From: Scytonema sp. UIC 10036
GTDB lineage: Bacteria > Cyanobacteriota > Cyanobacteriia > Cyanobacteriales > Nostocaceae
DNA length: 21,846 nt
Direction of reading: 5' to 3'
Assembly: GCF_009725235.1 (NCBI RefSeq)
Contig: NZ_WJFC01000220.1
Location: forward strand, 1-21,846
Positions within the stretch are counted from its first letter, which is position 1. Each line of letters opens with the position of its first letter. This document shows, piece after piece, positions 8,615-16,453 of this stretch. The notes beneath the pieces were generated by a model. It ran no database searches. It worked only from the letters and a program-made list of their open reading frames with translations, and was not told the origin of the DNA. Position numbers and translations under genes: made by a program.

Positions 8615-11600
8615 ACCATTAACCATTGACCAACTATTTAATTCTTCATCAAGTAATGATGCTAGTTCGGAAGAGGAAAGTTGTTCTAGATCTGCTGACG
8701 ATGGAGATGGCTCATAGCTATCTTTCGGCAAGTTGGAAACGGTTTCTACTGCTGGTTCTAGGGATAGAACTTCGGTAGCCAGGTAATTAGCAAGTGTCTC
8801 TATATTGGGATAGTTAAAAGCTAATGTTGAACTCAAGGGATGTCCTAAGTTGGCTTCGAGACTATTTTTTAGCTCGACAGCCATTAAGGAATCCATCCCT
8901 AGTTCGACAAATCCCTGTCGTATCTGTGGTAATTGAGATTGTTCTAATCCCAGTACTTTAGCGACTGCTGTTTGAAGATGAGCGACTAAGAAACCGTAAC
9001 GTTTGTTTGCGCTAAGTGCTTCTAATTGCTGTATGATTTCTGGAACCTTAACTCCATCGGGTTCAATTGTCTGTTGAGGCTGTTGTTCGATTTGTTCTAG
9101 TAGCGATCGCTGTCCTTTGATTTCGTAAATGGGTTTGAAAGTACTCCAGTCAACTCGAGCTGCTGTTGTCTGAACTCTGTGTGTACCTAGAATCTGTGTT
9201 AGGGCTGCAATCCCTTCTTCTGGACGCCAAGCCTCTACTCCGATTCGCTTTAACAATGTCTCGGTTTCAGAAGATGCCATCCCACTTCCTGCCCAAGGTC
9301 CCCAGTTGATGCTTAAAGCGGGTAGTCCCAATGCTTGACGATGATGGGCGATCGCGTCGATAAAGTGATTGGCTGCGGCGTAATGCGCTTGTCCTCTAGA
9401 CCCCCACACCGAAGCGATTGAGGAGAAGCCAACGAAAAAGTCGAGGTTCATCTCTTGGGTGAGTTGATGGAGAAGCCACGTGCCTACTACTTTAGGTCTT
9501 AGAGTGGACTGAAGCGTCTCTAGGTCAATATCTTGTAATAATTTGTAATCTGTAACACCAGCAGCATGGATGATTCCTTTTAGGGGAATTTGTTTGCTGT
9601 GTAATTGTTCAAAGAGCGCAGTCATCTGAGCTAAGTTACTGACATCAGCTTGAGCTAAGATAACCTTGGCTCCCATGTCTTCCAAGGATTGAATCGCCTT
9701 AACTTGTTCCCAAGTGTTGGTACCGTGTGGTAAATTAGCCCAACTATCGCGACTGGGTAGACCTTTACGCCCTACTAGCACCAGATTTCGCGCACCTTGC
9801 TCTACCATCCATTGAGCAGTTTTAAGCCCTAAACTACCTAAGCCCCCAGTAATTAGGTAAGTTCCATCAGCTTGCAAATGTATGGGTTGTGGTTTAAGAT
9901 TGCTGCTACGCACTAAACGGGGAACATAGCGTTGTTCGCCGCGAAAGGCAATTTGGTCTTCGCCTTCTGGTTGCCACATCTCTGCTAGTAAGGACAGTGC
10001 GTTTGTCTTATTTCCAGAGATGTTAGGGTCTAAATCGATTAGCCCTCCCCAAATTTCCGCGTGTTCCAATGCGATCGCCCTTCCTAATCCCCACAAAGGT
10101 GCTTGAGCCACCGCTAGGGGACTAGCTTTTGGTTCTACTGCCTGGGTTCCACAGGTTGCTAGCCACAGTTTAGGTGATATTGAATGGGCATGATTGACAA
10201 GTGCCTGAACTAGGTGCAGCACACTACCACAGCCCAATACTTGAGCAGTTTCTAGCGAGGATGGTGTGATTTCGTCAGAAAGTGCCGTTTCTAAACTCCA
10301 CAAATGCACTATTCCACGACACGGCAATCCATTATTTGCGATAATATCTTGGAACAGATGTTGAAAATCATCAAAATTTCCAGGGTTTATTTTCCGATGT
10401 CCGGCTTCTAAGATTTCATAAGCAACGCCGGGATAAATCATCAAACATTTCTCGCCACGTGCTTCCAGAAGTTCTGCTAGTGCCTGCCCGACTCCAGTCT
10501 CATCTGCAAAGATAAGCCACTTACCGCGTTGGGTTGCTTGATTTGGCTGCGGTAATGCCTTACGGTTTTGTGGCAACCAGTGTACTTCGTAGAGTGAGTC
10601 ACTCAACTCAACACTCTTGAGGCTCTGTTGGTCTTGCTGGAGCCATTGTTTGAGCAAATCATATCTTTCTGGGGATAATTTAGCAAGACGTTGAGAAAGG
10701 TTAGCGGTATATAAACTTTTCAGTAATGATTCTACCTGTTCTGCGGGCAGTTGTTCAACTATTTCTAACTTCTGAGCAAGTTCTCTCGTATTTGTAGATT
10801 GCAAGAGATGGTGAATGGGGCGATCGACATCTTTCTTTGTGCTCAATACGATGGGCGCTTCTTGCTGCTTAGAGGAATCTACCTCAACCCAATACCGCTT
10901 GCGTTGGAAGGGATAGGTGGGTAGCGATACTTTTACTCGTTGATAATCCCGGTCAAAACCAGACCAGTCTACTTTCACACCATGTACGTATAGCGTTCCC
11001 AAACTCTGGAGGATTTGCTGCCAATCATCATGTCCTCGGCGTAAGGAAGGTAACCATACTTCAGTTCCTTCTGGCAAACACTGTCGCCCCATACCGCTCA
11101 AAACTGTATGTGGTCCGATTTCTACAACGATGTCGATCGCCTGTGCTTGCAATGTTTGCATTCCATCGGCAAATCGTACTGCTTCCCGCACGTGACGCCG
11201 CCAGTAACTGGCTTGACTGACTTCTACTCCGCGTACTAGTTGACCTGTGACATTGGAAATCAAGTCGATCTTGGGTTCGCTATAGGTAACCGTTGCTGCT
11301 TGCTTTTCAAAAGCATCTAACATTGGTTCCATCAAGGGTGAGTGAAACGCATGGGATACGCTTAGGTGTCGGGATTCGATTCCTTTGGCTTGTAGTTCTG
11401 CGATCGCGGCTTGTACGCTCTCTCCTTCACCAGAGATAACTGCGTTTTGCGGTCCATTGATGGCTGCGAGCGCAACTTTTTGTCCGTAGGGAGAAATCGC
11501 CGCCCTTACAGTCGCCTCATCTGCAAACACCGCAGCCATTTCGCCACCTGGTGGTAGGGCTTGCATCAGGCGCGATCTCTCTGCTATCATCCTTAGACCG

Positions 11601-13651
11601 TCTTCCAGACTGAATACCCCTGCAACGCAAGCTGCTACGTATTCACCGACGCTGTGACCCATAACAACATTTGGGGTAATGCCCCAAGAGTGCCATAATT
11701 CATACAAAGCATATTCTAGGGCAAACAGAGCAGGTTGGGTGTAAGCAGTCTGGTCAATGGGGGAGTTAGATCCATCATTTGGATAGAGTACAGACAACAG
11801 GGGTTGTTGTAAATAGGGGCGCAGGATAGCATCGCAGCGATCCAGGGCTTGACGGAAGGTGGGCGCTTGTTCGTAAAGCTGGCGTCCCATTCCTACGTAC
11901 TGAGATCCTTGTCCGGTAAACAAAAATGCTATCTTTTGTCTGCGGGTCTCTTGAGGTAACCCTGCAAACACCCCAGATGGATTTTGCCCAGTGCTAAAGG
12001 CTGCAAGTTGCTCGCACGCCTGCGTTGTATTTTCAGCTACTAGTGCCAGTTTGTGGTCAAAGACAGAGCGACCCGTGTTGGAAGTGAAGCAGACATCAGC
12101 AAGGTTGAGGTTGGGATTAACTTTCAGTGCTGTGGAAAAACGATTTGCAAGCTGCTTTAATGCTTCTTCACTTTTCGCCGAAAGGCTGAGCAAATGCAAG
12201 GGACGTTCTTCTGAGATCGGGTCATGTTTTCTCCCCATCTCCCCATCTCCCCATCTCCCCATCTCCCTAAGAGGAGCTTCTTCAACGACCACATGAGCAT
12301 TGGTTCCACTAAAGCCGAAGGAGCTAAGACCCGCAATCCGCTTCCCGTTGATGGGAGTCCAAGGAGTAAGTTCTGTCGGAATTTTAATGGGAAGTTCTGA
12401 CCAGGGGATATGAGGATTGGGGTTTTTTAAGTGCAAATGAGGTGGTATTTCCTGATTTTGCAGTGCCAATACCAACTTAATTAAACCCGCGACTCCAGCG
12501 GCTGCTTCCAAATGTCCCATGTTGGTCTTCACTGAACCAACGAGCAAACTTTGGTCATGCGATCGCTTCTGACCCAACACTGCTGCTAAGGCTCGCAATT
12601 CAATAGGATCTCCTAGAGATGTCCCGGTACCATGAGCTTCTACATAGCTCACTTGTCCTGGTTCTACAAGAGCATTAGCTAGGGCTGAGCGGATAACTGC
12701 TTGCTGAGCTGGTCCATTAGGAACTGTCAAACCGCCACTGCGACCGTCCTGATTGACTGCCGAACCCCGAATCAGAGCTAAAATATTGTCACCGTCAGCA
12801 ATGGCATCACTGAGACGTTTGAGAACCACAATCCCGCAACCCTCTCCTCGAGCAAAGCCATCAGCAGCAGCATCAAAGGTTTTGCAGTGACCATCAGGAG
12901 CTAGCATTTTAGCCCGACATTCGCTCATAGTCACCGTTGGTGTTAATATCAAATTGACTCCAGCAGCAAGAGCTAAATGACATTCTTTTGTACGTAAGCT
13001 TTGGCAGGCAAGGTGAACAGCTACAAGCGATGAAGAGCAGGCTGTGTCTATTGCCATACAAGGTCCTTGGAGACCTAGAGTGTAAGACAATCGACCAGAA
13101 GTCGCGCTAAAGGCGTTGCCTGTGGCAGTATGGGAGTTAATGAGATCGGGGGTAGTGACCATCTGGTAGTAATCCAGATTCATAATTCCGAGGAAAACTC
13201 CAGTTTGGCTGCCAACTAATTTCTCGGGTGCAATACCAGCATTCTCAAGGGCTTCCCAGCTAACCTCCAAAAGCAGCCGCTGCTGGGGGTCCATATTCAC
13301 AGCTTCCCGAGGGGCAATTCCAAAAAATTGTGGGTCAAACTGGTCTACCCGATCCAAAAATGCGGCGTTACGGGTATATATTTTCCCAGCAGCATCGGGA
13401 TTGGGGTCGTAGTAGGCGTCAATATCCCATCTATCTGATGGCACTTCTGTCATTGCGTCTACCCCGTCACGCAGCATTTGCCAATACGCTTCTGGATCGT
13501 TTGCTTTTGGGAATCGACAGCCTAACCCAATGATAGCGATCGGTTCTGTCTTTGCTTGCTCGTTTGCTTCGAGTTTGGCTTGCATTTCTTTTAATGCTAA
13601 AAGCGCACGTTTTGTAGCAGATAAAGGTTGGGAATTTTCTATAGGACTCAT
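8612..13651 (-). CDS. Type I PKS: KS-AT-KR-ACP
   Basis: This 1679-residue protein performs one malonyl extension and reduces the beta-keto group to a hydroxyl. Residues 10-35 form an N-terminal docking helix. The KS has C205 (DTACSSS), H340 and H380. The AT (about 573-870) has GHSVGE (S667) and HAFH (767-770), predicting malonyl-CoA. There is no DH: the 925-1020 linker lacks an HxxxGxxxxP motif. The KR has TGGLGSLG at 1268-1275 and catalytic Y1424. W1416 eight residues earlier and the absence of an LDD motif predict an A-type KR. The ACP has S1588 in LGMDSL. A C-terminal docking-like helix (LSSSELASLLDEEL, about 1658-1671) precedes a repeat-encoded tail. Residues 462-475, in the KS-AT linker, are encoded by an octamer microsatellite. 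The start is ATG at 13651 with AGGA seven bases upstream. Confidence 0.96.
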   Translation of the reverse strand: MSPIENSQPLSATKRALLALKEMQAKLEANEQAKTEPIAIIGLGCRFPKANDPEAYWQMLRDGVDAMTEVPSDRWDIDAYYDPNPDAAGKIYTRNAAFLDRVDQFDPQFFGIAPREAVNMDPQQRLLLEVSWEALENAGIAPEKLVGSQTGVFLGIMNLDYYQMVTTPDLINSHTATGNAFSATSGRLSYTLGLQGPCMAIDTACSSSLVAVHLACQSLRTKECHLALAAGVNLILTPTVTMSECRAKMLAPDGHCKTFDAAADGFARGEGCGIVVLKRLSDAIADGDNILALIRGSAVNQDGRSGGLTVPNGPAQQAVIRSALANALVEPGQVSYVEAHGTGTSLGDPIELRALAAVLGQKRSHDQSLLVGSVKTNMGHLEAAAGVAGLIKLVLALQNQEIPPHLHLKNPNPHIPWSELPIKIPTELTPWTPINGKRIAGLSSFGFSGTNAHVVVEEAPLREMGRWGDGEMGRKHDPISEERPLHLLSLSAKSEEALKQLANRFSTALKVNPNLNLADVCFTSNTGRSVFDHKLALVAENTTQACEQLAAFSTGQNPSGVFAGLPQETRRQKIAFLFTGQGSQYVGMGRQLYEQAPTFRQALDRCDAILRPYLQQPLLSVLYPNDGSNSPIDQTAYTQPALFALEYALYELWHSWGITPNVVMGHSVGEYVAACVAGVFSLEDGLRMIAERSRLMQALPPGGEMAAVFADEATVRAAISPYGQKVALAAINGPQNAVISGEGESVQAAIAELQAKGIESRHLSVSHAFHSPLMEPMLDAFEKQAATVTYSEPKIDLISNVTGQLVRGVEVSQASYWRRHVREAVRFADGMQTLQAQAIDIVVEIGPHTVLSGMGRQCLPEGTEVWLPSLRRGHDDWQQILQSLGTLYVHGVKVDWSGFDRDYQRVKVSLPTYPFQRKRYWVEVDSSKQQEAPIVLSTKKDVDRPIHHLLQSTNTRELAQKLEIVEQLPAEQVESLLKSLYTANLSQRLAKLSPERYDLLKQWLQQDQQSLKSVELSDSLYEVHWLPQNRKALPQPNQATQRGKWLIFADETGVGQALAELLEARGEKCLMIYPGVAYEILEAGHRKINPGNFDDFQHLFQDIIANNGLPCRGIVHLWSLETALSDEITPSSLETAQVLGCGSVLHLVQALVNHAHSISPKLWLATCGTQAVEPKASPLAVAQAPLWGLGRAIALEHAEIWGGLIDLDPNISGNKTNALSLLAEMWQPEGEDQIAFRGEQRYVPRLVRSSNLKPQPIHLQADGTYLITGGLGSLGLKTAQWMVEQGARNLVLVGRKGLPSRDSWANLPHGTNTWEQVKAIQSLEDMGAKVILAQADVSNLAQMTALFEQLHSKQIPLKGIIHAAGVTDYKLLQDIDLETLQSTLRPKVVGTWLLHQLTQEMNLDFFVGFSSIASVWGSRGQAHYAAANHFIDAIAHHRQALGLPALSINWGPWAGSGMASSETETLLKRIGVEAWRPEEGIAALTQILGTHRVQTTAARVDWSTFKPIYEIKGQRSLLEQIEQQPQQTIEPDGVKVPEIIQQLEALSANKRYGFLVAHLQTAVAKVLGLEQSQLPQIRQGFVELGMDSLMAVELKNSLEANLGHPLSSTLAFNYPNIETLANYLATEVLSLEPAVETVSNLPKDSYEPSPSSADLEQLSSSELASLLDEELNSWSMVNG
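12231..12268. repeat. In-frame octamer microsatellite in a PKS linker
   Basis: Four perfect CTCCCCAT units (12231-12262) plus a partial fifth lie within the coding sequence of the KS-AT-KR-ACP gene. On the minus strand they encode an MGRWGDGEMGR-like segment between KS and AT. The paralogous KS-AT-ACP protein lacks this segment. The unit length is not a multiple of three, so gain or loss of one unit would shift the frame. Confidence 0.9.
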
Positions 13652-13658
13652 ATTTAAT

Positions 13659-13662
13659 TCCT
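13659..13662 (-). promoter_or_regulatory. Ribosome binding site of the KS-AT-KR-ACP gene
   Basis: AGGA on the minus strand, seven bases before the ATG at 13651, supports that start codon. Confidence 0.6.
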
Positions 13663-13724
13663 GATATTAGAAGATGACCGAAGAAAAGATGAAGTAAGAT
13701 GGCAGTGTTGTGAGGGATTAAATA

Positions 13725-13894
13725 AAAAACCGCAGAGGCGCAGAGGGCGCAGAGGAAGAGAAGGAGAGAATAAGCTTTTTCATCTTTGTTTTATATCTTT
13801 GCGGTTCTTTTAAATATGTAGTCCTTGAGCGGGAAAGGAGCAATATTAACTCCGTTTCCTCTTCCTCTGTTTTCTCTGCGCCTCTGCGGTTTTT
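13725..13894. repeat. GCAGAG-type inverted repeat between halogenase and PKS
   Basis: A perfect 21-bp inverted repeat: 13725-13745 (AAAAACCGCAGAGGCGCAGA plus G) with 13874-13894. The 128-bp centre carries a shorter related piece, CTTTGCGGTT, near 13797-13806. The element takes up most of the 304-bp gap between the halogenase stop and the next PKS start (13652-13955). No gene is seen in that gap; the 60-residue frame across it is made of repeat sequence. Confidence 0.88.
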
Positions 13895-13955
13895 AAACAT
13901 TTAAATGTGCTTTAGCCCTAACCACGTTTATGGATAATCTATTTCTTGAAAATTG

Positions 13956-15740
13956 CTAGCTTTGTGCTGGTAAGTTAGTTCCTGTTTCAATCCAAGATTG
14001 TAGTTTACCTCGATAGTGGTAAGTAGCAAATTCCTGGCGCATTTTGGTCACTTTAGTATTATCAGGTAAGCCTTTGGTTTTCTGTTTGTAAATCATTTCG
14101 CCTATTGCACATTGAACTGAATCGCTCAATAAGCTGAATATATAGTATAGATTTCGCAGCTTTAAGAAGCCAGACAGTCCAAAGCCTTTCCACAAAAACT
14201 TTGCATACCAAATAGCCATGAAAAAGTTGGTGTATTTTAGGGAGCTAAAGACGTTGCATCGCCTAGGCTCGAGTTTTGTATTCTCTACAAAGTCATCAAA
14301 GTGTTTGACTGTGTGGTAACCCCAGAGCAACTGATCCGCACGGTGACAGTCCATGAAGCCGATGTTGGTATCGCGTTCCACTAGTTCATTGAATTGCTCA
14401 TGCAGATATGGCCAGAAGCCGTTTATATATCCTTCAATACTTGCTACGTATCTGGATATGAATCCTAAGTCTAAATGCCATTTGCCCACGTACATAGGTA
14501 AGACAGCACCAAACCATCCCATGTAATCAAAGTAGATGCGCCAGCTCATAATGCTAGCATGGCCAAGCTGTTTGTCATGATCGTGGATAAGTTGGTTGTT
14601 AACTCGTGTGTAAGTAAGGTTAAATTTGTTGTAAGCAGCACGCTTCTCCTCTGCATCAGCTTCACCTGCTAGTTTGGCTCGGATAATTTCCGTGACTGAT
14701 TCAATAGCAAACGCAATCATCGACGTCCCCAAAGAATAGAAGGGGTCGAAGATACAGGCTGAATCTCCCAGCACATACCAGTTATCTGGAGAGAACATGG
14801 TCTTACTGGCATGAGAAGGTCTCGCTAGGTAGTGAAAATCTACGTTTTCACCACTCGTCACCAACCGATAAAGAACGTTGTGATTTGCCTTTAAAAAGGC
14901 GTAGAATTTCTCCTTTGTATTGATTTGATTATCAGCGATGACGCTACGGTGTTGGGAAATCCCAATTGAGATTTCCTGAGAATCCTTTTCTGTTGGAATC
15001 ATCCATATCCAGTGACCGTGACCAAACCAGTGATTGGTAGCGTAGTAATAACTGGCTGTAATACCGCTTGGGTCATAACCATTATGGAAGATGGTGCGAT
15101 CTACACCTTTGACCCGTACCCATGCTGTGCCAGTATCAACACCAAACAAATTTTCCGGTCCAAACAGAAGATTATCTGTTTTTCGCCCGATAATAAACTT
15201 GCGACCCGCTGCATCAATGACGTGTCTGGTTTTGAGTTCGATATACTCACCATCAACTAGCTTGACCTTAACAGTCTTAATCGCATCTCCTGGGGTCAAG
15301 TCTACATCCATCACACGACCGTGATAGAAGTCAGCCCCCATGGATTGATTCATCTTCAGCAAATCTCGCTCGAACTTGGCTCGATTCATTTGGAAGGAAG
15401 CAAGAGGAAGTTGTCTGTTGTTCCAGATATGATAGTAATCATCGGTGGTTTCAGTTTTTGCTGGGTCTTTAGCCCAATGGAAGCTGAGTCCGGCTTTGGG
15501 TGGATGATTTTCAATCATGTAGTCATAAAGACCCAACTCTTTGCAAACGAAAAGAGTCGCAACCTCCACCATTGATTCGCCAAGTTTGAGGTCTTTTTGC
15601 GTCCGCTCTTCTGGACGGGGGTCGATCAGGGCGATTCTTATCCCTGGGATATTCAGCAGCAGGTGACGAGCTTGGCAAACACCCACAAAACCTGCACCCA
15701 TCATGACGACATCGTATTCTTGAGACTTAGTGTTATTCAT
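13956..15740 (-). CDS. Flavin-dependent halogenase
   Basis: This 594-residue protein is predicted to use FADH2, O2 and halide to chlorinate (or brominate) an organic substrate, probably an electron-rich or carrier-bound one. The N-terminal FAD-binding motif is GAGFVG at 15-20. GES at 54-56 and K82 (in PPKAGLSF) sit where halogenases place the lysine that relays hypohalous acid. WIWMIP at 244-249 fits the WxWxIP signature that separates halogenases from monooxygenases. GDSACIFDPFYSLG at 325-338 is the second flavin-binding motif. The 230-residue C-terminal part is longer than in minimal family members. I chose ATG 15740 because AGGA lies nine bases upstream and the GxGxxG fold begins soon after; the frame also opens at TTG 15800. 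It sits between two PKS genes on the same strand. It may resemble cyanobacterial peptide halogenases (AerJ/McnD type), but this was not searched. Substrate unknown. Confidence 0.93.
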   Translation of the reverse strand: MNNTKSQEYDVVMMGAGFVGVCQARHLLLNIPGIRIALIDPRPEERTQKDLKLGESMVEVATLFVCKELGLYDYMIENHPPKAGLSFHWAKDPAKTETTDDYYHIWNNRQLPLASFQMNRAKFERDLLKMNQSMGADFYHGRVMDVDLTPGDAIKTVKVKLVDGEYIELKTRHVIDAAGRKFIIGRKTDNLLFGPENLFGVDTGTAWVRVKGVDRTIFHNGYDPSGITASYYYATNHWFGHGHWIWMIPTEKDSQEISIGISQHRSVIADNQINTKEKFYAFLKANHNVLYRLVTSGENVDFHYLARPSHASKTMFSPDNWYVLGDSACIFDPFYSLGTSMIAFAIESVTEIIRAKLAGEADAEEKRAAYNKFNLTYTRVNNQLIHDHDKQLGHASIMSWRIYFDYMGWFGAVLPMYVGKWHLDLGFISRYVASIEGYINGFWPYLHEQFNELVERDTNIGFMDCHRADQLLWGYHTVKHFDDFVENTKLEPRRCNVFSSLKYTNFFMAIWYAKFLWKGFGLSGFLKLRNLYYIFSLLSDSVQCAIGEMIYKQKTKGLPDNTKVTKMRQEFATYHYRGKLQSWIETGTNLPAQS

Positions 15741-15749
15741 GATTTTGTT

Positions 15750-15753
15750 TCCT
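15750..15753 (-). promoter_or_regulatory. Ribosome binding site that decides the halogenase start
   Basis: AGGA on the minus strand, nine bases before the ATG at 15740. The alternative upstream start is a TTG at 15800 with no clear purine-rich site, so 15740 is preferred. Confidence 0.6.
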
Positions 15754-16051
15754 GAGAAATTGTGTGATTCTAGATTTATGAACTCTTTGGATAATTCCAA
15801 GGGAAGATAAACTGTTGACTTCCTTCTGCTAATGTTTACGGATTGATGCGTAGATATGTGTAGGTTTTTAGAAGCGGTTGAGGAGAAAACCCAACAAACG
15901 TTTCATGTCTTTAATTTTTTCTAATGACTCAGAAGGATAAAGTTACCTACAAATTCAACTCGCTACTTTCCGGATATGCTCAACTGTTGCATCAGCAATT
16001 TAAAGGAATTAACTTGTAGTGAGCGCAATACTACGTAAGTTTTGGGAAATA

Positions 16052-16198
16052 GTAGGTTGGGTCGAGCGACAGATCGACCCAACAAATGCTGATAAATGTT
16101 GGGTTTCGTTCCTCAAACGCCAGTAAAGGTGCGGAGGGAAACCCTCCTATGGCGCATTCGCGCCACGCACACGGTTCAGATCTGGCTCCCCAACCTAC
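16052..16198. repeat. GTAGGTTGGG dispersed element with a second repeat inserted
   Basis: The outer ends GTAGGTTGGG (16052-16061) and CCCAACCTAC (16189-16198) are perfect 10-bp inverted repeats. Inside, a 10-bp stem GTTGGGTCGA/TCGACCCAAC (16056-16065 with 16074-16083) forms one hairpin. Within the right part lies a segment bounded by GCCAG (16119-16123) and CTGGC (16182-16186). That segment contains GGAGGG-AAA-CCCTCC (16133-16147) and TGGCGC-ATTC-GCGCCA (16150-16165). The outer element resembles a miniature dispersed repeat common in cyanobacteria, and the inner segment looks like another family placed inside it. There is no transposase frame. Confidence 0.8.
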
Positions 16199-16362
16199 GT
16201 AATTTCGGATTTTTATGCAAAACCTACGCAGTATTGGTAGTGAGCGGACATCTGGAGTCACTGACGTTTCAAAGTTTGCATATCGATAGAGATTGGAACA
16301 AGAATGGGCTGATTCATTTTCATCACTTAAGTATTATCATTTGTTTTGATAGGTTTGTAGTT

Positions 16363-16374
16363 GCGCTTCAGCGC
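16363..16374. repeat. Short GCGCT/AGCGC hairpin
   Basis: GCGCT-TC-AGCGC, a perfect 5-bp stem of the small REP-like type frequent in cyanobacterial gaps. Confidence 0.4.
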
Positions 16375-16425
16375 CGTAACAATCAATCACAACTTAAACT
16401 AACCCGTTAAAACTTATGTGGTGAA

Positions 16426-16442
16426 CTACTAGTAGCTAGTAG
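16426..16442 (-). terminator. Weak hairpin after the first PKS gene
   Basis: CTACTAG-TAG-CTAGTAG is a perfect 7-bp stem about a dozen bases after the stop codon of the cut PKS, as read on the minus strand. It is AT-rich and lacks a following T-run, so termination here is doubtful. It could mark a transcript end or processing point before the halogenase. Confidence 0.25.
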
Positions 16443-16453
16443 CGCAGACTCTC

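Larger units (their letters stand above)
15741..16453. other. 713-bp non-coding gap upstream of the halogenase
   Basis: This is the longest gap in the window. It holds the nested repeat at 16052-16198, small hairpins at 16363-16374 and 16426-16442, and otherwise AT-rich sequence. It is the most likely place for a promoter serving the halogenase and downstream genes, but no convincing -35/-10 pair stands out. A 12-codon frame at 15906-15868 (minus) has no Shine-Dalgarno and is not annotated. Confidence 0.7.

Noticed and set aside
12231..12268. Sequencing or assembly error in the PKS linker
   Set aside because: The reading frame stays open on both sides and matches the paralogue, so the repeat appears genuine, although its exact unit count could still be checked in raw reads.
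13718..13900. 60-residue frame between PKS and halogenase
   Set aside because: It coincides exactly with the 21-bp inverted repeat element and is repeat-derived.
15741..15800. Halogenase start at TTG 15800, giving 614 residues
   Set aside because: ATG 15740 has AGGA at good spacing and puts the FAD motif at the usual distance from the N-terminus; the extra 20 residues show no feature.
15868..15906. Twelve-codon minus-strand frame (MKRLLGFLLNRF) upstream of the halogenase, a possible leader peptide
   Set aside because: There is no Shine-Dalgarno and no attenuator-like pairing downstream, and a frame this short is expected by chance. Worth a glance only if a transcript start maps just upstream.
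16031..16261. Minus-strand 76-residue frame and plus-strand 104-residue frame in the large gap
   Set aside because: Both lie mainly in the nested dispersed repeat and show no domain, no ribosome site and no conserved composition.
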